Under the pieces are notes generated by a model, which worked only from the letters and a program-made list of their open reading frames with translations, did not search any database and was not told the origin of the DNA. A DNA stretch of 64,000 bases from Anthoceros angustus. Lineage: Eukaryota; Streptophyta; Anthocerotopsida; Anthocerotales; Anthocerotaceae. The position numbers were made by a program, and so were the translations under genes. Of the stretch, positions 58,901 through 64,000 are shown piece by piece (position 1 is the stretch's first letter; the number at the start of each line of letters is the position of its first letter). The stretch spans positions 3,497,478 to 3,561,477 of the forward strand of contig MU008158.1 of the NCBI GenBank assembly GCA_010909165.1. The letters run 5' to 3'.

Positions 58901-60040
58901 CGCTACAGATCCCAAAACAAGGTTGTGTCGTGAAGCATGAAAAGTGTGGGATTCCCGGTGTCCCGAGTATGAGCTTGTCCCGGGGCAACTCCACCAATCT
59001 TAGCTGTGAGGACTATGGGACTGCCTTGTCCCATAGAGACGATCTGTGGGGCTGCCAGTCCCATGGTTGGGAGGCCCCCGATCGGCCCATGGCCATGCCA
59101 TATCCCATGGCTGGGACAGTCCTGGTTGCAGCTCCCTTGCCTCCTGTTACCAGCCCACTTATCGTCGACCCGATTCGAGTCTTTGTCTTTGAGTGGGCCA
59201 AAGTTTTGGCAGTCTTGAGTATGAGTCCCTGGGGGATTACCTGCTGGTCTTCTTGCACGCCCTCCTGAGGGGCAAGAGAGCATACTGGGGGCGAATTATC
59301 TTCGCCCAGATAGCCCATGAGGCTCGGAAGCTGCGCAACGAGCGGCCTCCTGAAGGAGGGTGAGGAGGAACGACCCTCCGATGGGGGCTGGCCACCCTAC
59401 TGGAGGGAGAGAGGGAGGGGGAAGCGCAGGACCCGGACAATAGACCGGTCGAAGGGACCAAGACACGGCGCACACAGGAGGAGGAAGACTAGGAGGGCAT
59501 TCCGAATGCCATCCGCCTGGAACGGACTCCCTCCCCTCCAAGGGAAGTCTGGGAAGAAATCCCCGCTTCACTTCTCCTTGTGCCTCCAACGGAGCAGCAG
59601 TCCCCAGCGGCTACTATGACGGGGATGGAGTTGGTACCAGTAGCTTCGGTGGCGACAAGGTCCGCTCCAGACCCTCCCGTCGAGCCCGACGGAGTAGGAT
59701 GGAGGCGCGGTGGAAGAAGCAGGCGCCCAGCTCCACCGCCCCGGTGATGGCACCGGTGCCCTTGCCCATGACAGCGGAGTGGGCGGAGGCGAAGGCGGCC
59801 GTGCGACGAGCGAAGAGGGACGCTGCCCAAGGTGCAAGAGGCCACTGGCAGCAGCCTCACCCGGAGCCGGTCCTCTCCCTACGAGGAGAGGAAGAGAGCC
59901 CGACTCGAACCCTTCACCCCCCGGACCCCAAGCGAAGGAGAGCGGAGAAGGTGGCAGCACGGGAAGAGGTGGACGGACACACCCGACTCGGGAGGCAGGA
60001 CCTAGGGTCCTTATTGTGAGCACCCAACCCGGACTCGCTT
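58901..60040 (+). pseudogene. Gag-like region downstream of the methyltransferase domain
   Basis: The frame near 59215-59340 reads ESLGDYLLVFLHALLRGKRA then YWGRIIFAQIAHEARKLRNE, a compact helical block that weakly matches a decayed stretch in copy B at about 51873-51930. It is followed by a proline- and arginine-rich segment (SRSSPYEERKRARLEPFTPR at about 59860-59930). I read it as Gag of a further copy of the same family, with several frameshifts. Confidence 0.4.
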
Positions 60041-60076
60041 GAGTGCGGTCTGTCCCTGACAGGGCCGGAGATACCT

Positions 60077-60492
60077 GCGCCCGGGCGGGGTTTTTTGGAG
60101 CATCACCGGCGGTGGCCGTGGAGGAGACACGGCGGGTCTTGGTGGCGTCGTGGGCGGCATGTTGTGGGGTCTCGTGGTACGCGGAGAAGACTCAGTGGAA
60201 GCCACCAAGACGAATCGTGGAACTCCGGGATCGAGGCGGCCCGAGGCGGCGGAGGAAGGCGGAATCCCTTGCGGATCAAGAAGGCGCCCGGGCGGGTTTT
60301 TGGAGCATCACCGGCGGTGGCCGTGGAGGAGACACGGCGGGTCTTGGTGGCCGTCGTGGACGGCATGTTGTGGGGTCTCTGTGGTACCGCAGAGAAGACT
60401 CAAGAAGTGGAAGCCACCCGAAGACGAATCGTGGAACTTGATCGAGGCGGCCAGCGGCAGGAGGAAGGCGGAATCCCTTGCGGATCAAGAAG
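60077..60492. repeat. 207-bp tandem repeat, two copies plus the start of a third
   Basis: GCGCCCGGGCGGG starts copies at 60077 and 60284; a third start at 60493 (GCGCCCGGGCC) diverges at once. The copies share 'agcatcaccggcggtggccg' and 'gcggatcaagaaggcgcccg' and differ by a few indels. 207 is divisible by three, so a Gag linker could have grown by whole-unit duplication. Confidence 0.88.
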
Positions 60493-61025
60493 GCGCCCGG
60501 GCCAGGAAAGGGAGGCGAGGTCCGCCCAACAAGATAGGGCTCGGGTGCTTAATTTGTCGCACGATTGAAGCACGCCAGAGGCTCGACGCCAGCAGAGGAC
60601 CCGAGCTAGCAAATGGGCGAGGGTGGCGGAAGGCGTCGGAGCGGAGGCGACTTGGTAGAAGCCGCACAAAGGGAGTAGAGCCAGGCTCTGGAGGCTCAGT
60701 TGAAGGGAGCCAAGGAAGCTGAGGCCACCGCCAAGACAGACCGGGACCACTACCGCAAGGGACCGGAACCGCTAGAGGGAGGCGGCTGGAGCAACCACAG
60801 CTCGCGCGAAGGAGGAGTAGGCGGCCGCATAACAAGCACGCACGGCCTATGGGGCAGAAATGGAGGAGCGGCTGGGGCAGCTAGGGGGCCTTCGGATGCA
60901 GCTCCAAGAACATGGATATTGTGTTATTTTCCAGCCATCTAGGCATCAAACCTTGCAGATTTGGGCGTTTTTGCTCACCGGGTGGCTCCCTTTGCAGCGC
61001 TGAGGCATGATTCACGAACCCCCAG
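60493..61025. other. remnant of Gag coiled coil and spacer
   Basis: 60640-60840 has charged helical frames on plus (KGAKEAEATAKTDRDHYRKG). The remainder shows no motif before the opposite-strand element begins. Confidence 0.35.
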
Positions 61026-61609
61026 TCAGCGCAAACTGTGCTGGCCCAGGAAACATCGAGATTTCTGCTGGTTGCGCAAGAAATCGCTTCTAGGAGCAGC
61101 TGCTCTCCCAGCATATTTTGTTCTTTGCAAGGGGGACCCTTTGAGGTCCACCTTGGTGAGCATGTTCCAGTGGACGATGATTTTTGCCACTGCCCTCACC
61201 CGTCGGTCCAGTAGGTCCGACATCAACCATCCGTTGGAGAACCTCTGAGTTCCGGGCTTCAACAGCGCCACCTTGGCTGCCTCCAACCTCCCCTTCACCT
61301 TTAGGGGTTCTGGTACTACGCCCCCAACCTCCCCAACCTCCTCTGCTGGGCGGCTGTACACCGCACGAAGGACCTCCACTGTCCATCGCCTCGGGTCCTC
61401 CCTCAAACTGATATCTTTTGGGCATACTCCCGGACCAGCGCCACGCTGTCGTAGGTCCAACCCGCCTGGAAGATGTCTAGGTGCCACTCCTGCACCAGCC
61501 CGCCCGCTTCGGCAAGCCATGGGCCGTAGTCGGGGTAGCGCCTGGTTACTATGTTCCTCTCCACTAGGCGCCAGGGCTCCAAGACCTCTACCACTTTCTT
61601 GGGCCCCAT
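61026..61609 (-). pseudogene. Gag N-terminus of the MGPKK-type retroelement family, copy C (best preserved)
   Basis: From the ATG at 61609: MGPKKVVEVLEPWRLVER, NIVTRRYPDYGPWLAEAGGL, VQEWHLDIFQAGWTYDSVAL, VREYAQKISV to 61403. The frame then shifts to REDPRRWTVEVLRAVYSRPA, EVGEVGGVVPEPLKVKGRLE, KPGTQRFSNGWLMSDLLDRR and AKIIVHWNMLTKVDLKG (61425-61026). The function is unproven; I assign Gag from its position after a leader and its recurrence in three element copies. Confidence 0.55.
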
Positions 61610-62330
61610 GTGTGCTCGCCACTCGTTCTGCTACTGAGGTAGGGCGGGCTACGATGCTCTCCGCTGTGCTCCTGAACCTCGGAGAAATTGACTCGCCGGA
61701 AGGAGCCGAAGGTCACCGGGCGTTGCGCTCGAACCTCAGAAGAGAAATTGCCAAAGAGCGGGGTGCCTGAGTGCAAGTGACTGCGAGAACTGCCAAGAAG
61801 TCATCTGAGAAGATGACCTTCTCTCAGAGTGGGGCGTCGGGCGTAATCGATGCGCGAGAAGGTGTCCTTTCGCTGCCAGTAACTGCCAGAGTCCTGCATC
61901 GTGTACTGCAACTTCACGCCCGCCACCTTCTTGGCGCATGTCCTTGGGTCGTGGTTACCTGCCTATAATGGCCGCTAACAACTTTGCGGTCCTGGTCCGC
62001 TGCATGTCTGTCATCCACTTGGCACTGTCCGCGTGTCTTGCTTGCCAAATTACGCTCCATGCCCGCTTCCCGATCACTCTTTCCATTGGACTTTACTTTA
62101 GTCTGCTCCGGAGTTCGTCTGGAGTCGCTCGGAGTTCCTGACATTGTTCAGCGAGGCCCCTTCCTTATGTCTTCCCCATCCCTCGCGATCCGGTCCGTTC
62201 AGCCTTATTTTCTTCCTCTACCGCCTTATTCCTCACACCAAACACCCAAAAAAAAAACACAAACAACTCCTATTACCTTCCTAAGGGGGAGTCTACCGTT
62301 CTTCCCTTGTCCATAATCGTTCTTAATTAA
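61610..62330. other. probable leader/LTR of copy C and junction
   Basis: GC-rich with words also seen at 46850-47130 and, inverted, at 50740-51380. An A-run at about 62248-62258 and the start of the DUF7869-like frame near 62330 mark the junction. No clean LTR ends were seen. Confidence 0.35.
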
Positions 62331-62336
62331 AAAAGA

Positions 62337-63686
62337 GTGCTACCCAAAGTGCTCTATTTGCAGCTTGACAACACTTGCCGGGAAAACAAGAACCAGCTGC
62401 TGTTTGCGTATTTGAACATGCTGGTTGATATGGGGACATTTCAAAAGGTGAAGGTGGGGTTCCTCCTCGTTGGACACACTCACGATCAAATTGACCGGAT
62501 GTTCTCGTGCTTTTCCAAAAGCTTGAAGCACAAGGAGGCCCACACTCTTCCCGCATTGTCGGACATTTTGGTTGATGCATATACGCCCACACCAGAGATC
62601 GAAGTTTTGAAGGAGGTCCCGGACTTCCAGTCATATGTATGGCCGATTAGACAAGGCGATGGTCGCCAGGCATATTCTTCGGCGGTAAGAAAATTGAACA
62701 ACTTATCATTCCAGCACCAGTTTAGGATCACCAGAGAAGAGAAAGCAGATCGTGGGCTTGTGACAGTAATTAGGAGTAAGCAATATTCGACATCGATGTA
62801 CTGGAAAACCGAAGCCGGTTTGAAGTTTTTGAAAATTGTCCCCTCCAACGATATAACATTTGCACGGCTGACGGCCCTGCGGGCTCGAGACAAGAAAGGG
62901 ACGTCGGCAGGGTTATCTTCGACGGAGGGAGTGGCACATTTGAAAGAGGGTCTTTCGGAGTTGCGGCCAGTAACTGGGGAAGATTATAGATGCTGGGAAG
63001 CATTCTGGGTGGACCAAGAAGAAATCGCAGTTATCGTAGAGAACAATATTGGGCTCGCACTAGAAGAACCGTGGAAATGGTTCTCCCGGACAGAATCGGA
63101 AGAAACTGCACAACCACTCAAAGTTCCCGATGAAGCTATCCTTGAGGAGGCCTTGCTAAGAGAACTCCCCCAAAGGGATATGTACTTGGGGGCTTACCAA
63201 CATTTAGGAAGGCAGCAGCAGGAAATGGCACGTTTGAATGGAGATGTAAATGACATAAAGGAAGGGATGTTCTTTGCAATCCCTTGCACCACCGATACGC
63301 ATAACCGGCCTTTCTGGGTTGGAAAAGTTAATCAGGTGAGGTTGGATGCGGAAGAACCTCATTTCCTGGTTCACTGGTAGAGGACTGAGCACACAGATGC
63401 ATATGAAGGCAGATACGTGGAAGAATATGTGATTCGAGTCCCATCCACTCAGAAAGTTACGATCGGAAGGAAAAAGGGTGGGAAGGCAAATTTCCCGAAG
63501 AATATTCAAGAAGTCTTCATCAATAAAAATGTCATCCTGTATTATGGGTTCAGTTTGAATTCCCGTAAACATCTGTATGCCATTGACAAAAAGGCAATCA
63601 GGGATAAGTTGAATGAAAATTCATTCAACCGCAATTTTGTGGGGCTTCATCGAGCCAGCCAGCCAAAGTGTAGCAGAAGACAGTGA
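62337..63686 (+). pseudogene. DUF7869-like protein, candidate transposase, 5'-truncated with one in-frame stop
   Basis: One frame of 449 codons with a single TAG at 63378-63380 (VHW-stop-RTEH). The core reads LPKVLYLQLDNTCRENKNQL, LNMLVDMGTFQKVKVGFLLV, GHTHDQIDRMFSCFSKSL: the D-N...N-K-N...G-H-T-H-x-x-I-D signature of DUF7869-type proteins. The middle is helical; the end FWVGKVNQVRLDAEEPHFLV then VHW and YEGRYVEEYVIRV resembles a small beta-barrel (SH3/chromo-like). The N-terminal part expected upstream is absent, replaced by retroelement sequence at about 62330. A homologous but more decayed gene lies in the 27594-39102 transposon. Confidence 0.7.
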
Positions 63687-64000
63687 TGATGACGGTGACG
63701 ACATCGGGCCCTTGGACGAGGAAGGTGTCAATTCGGGAGATGAGTGAAAAGGTTTATGAAGTGGAGGCGATCAACGTTTGAGATCGGTAGACAAGGGGTT
63801 TTGTAGAGTGACTATCCACTTTTGGTGACCGCCATGTGTTAGGGTCAAAGTGGGGTGATCGTGTTAGTGATAGTGAATGATATTTTGGTACTATCCTCCG
63901 GTGAGTGGAAGATGAAAAAGTAGGAGTCACTTCTGTTGGAGTTAGTATGCATTGTCGGCGACATGGACATATGGGAGGGCGCCGGCTGGCCGGCGCCCTT
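63687..64000. other. 3' flank ending in a GC hairpin
   Basis: No gene. The last bases contain a perfect inverted repeat at 63977-63998, GGGCGCCGGC-TG-GCCGGCGCCC, cut close by the window end. Confidence 0.6.

Overview
The window reads as nuclear DNA of a streptophyte plant, either a land plant or a charophyte-grade alga. The genes carry GT-AG introns of about 75-225 bp, and the conserved proteins are plant types: a DDX41-class helicase close to plant RH35, a four-CH-domain fimbrin and a plant-style MATE exporter. I cannot name the species. A run of N covers 45443-46419.

The first 19.4 kb is a compact, intact gene island. A small unrecognised two-exon coiled-coil gene lies at 2621-3143, beside an 18-bp minisatellite. 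It is followed by an intronless RH35/DDX41 helicase (minus), a 14-exon fimbrin (plus, divergent from the helicase), a 7-exon MATE transporter (minus), an 8-exon MPDU1-type PQ-loop protein (plus, divergent from the MATE gene) and a 3-exon ARF-GAP (minus). I could join the exons of all five in frame with consensus splice sites. They act in unrelated housekeeping processes: RNA metabolism, actin bundling, membrane export, ER glycosylation and vesicle traffic.

From about 19.4 kb to the end the window is almost entirely nested and decayed mobile DNA. 19.5-20.7 kb holds a short element with terminal direct repeats and a 68-bp palindrome. 22-27.4 kb holds non-LTR retrotransposon pieces with a CCHC knuckle and a restriction-like endonuclease, plus a minus-strand copia gag-protease with a recognisable primer-binding site. 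27.6-39.1 kb is an 11.5-kb DNA transposon bounded by 26-bp perfect inverted repeats and a 4-bp target duplication (TAAG). It sits inside a copia fragment, which itself sits inside a non-LTR reverse transcriptase. The transposon carries a DUF7869-like gene (candidate transposase, minus strand) and a divergent plus-strand gene with a ParB-like region followed by an adenine-methylase-like domain.

From 46.4 to 62.2 kb lie copies of a GC-rich retroelement family whose Gag starts with MGPKK/MAPK and EPWRLVERNIVT. One stretch (57.5-58.9 kb) has a retropepsin followed by a broken C5-cytosine DNA methyltransferase domain. The window ends with a second, better preserved DUF7869-like gene (62.3-63.7 kb). 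The most interesting signals are the two methyltransferase-bearing mobile elements: an adenine-type candidate in a TIR transposon and a cytosine-type one in a retroelement.
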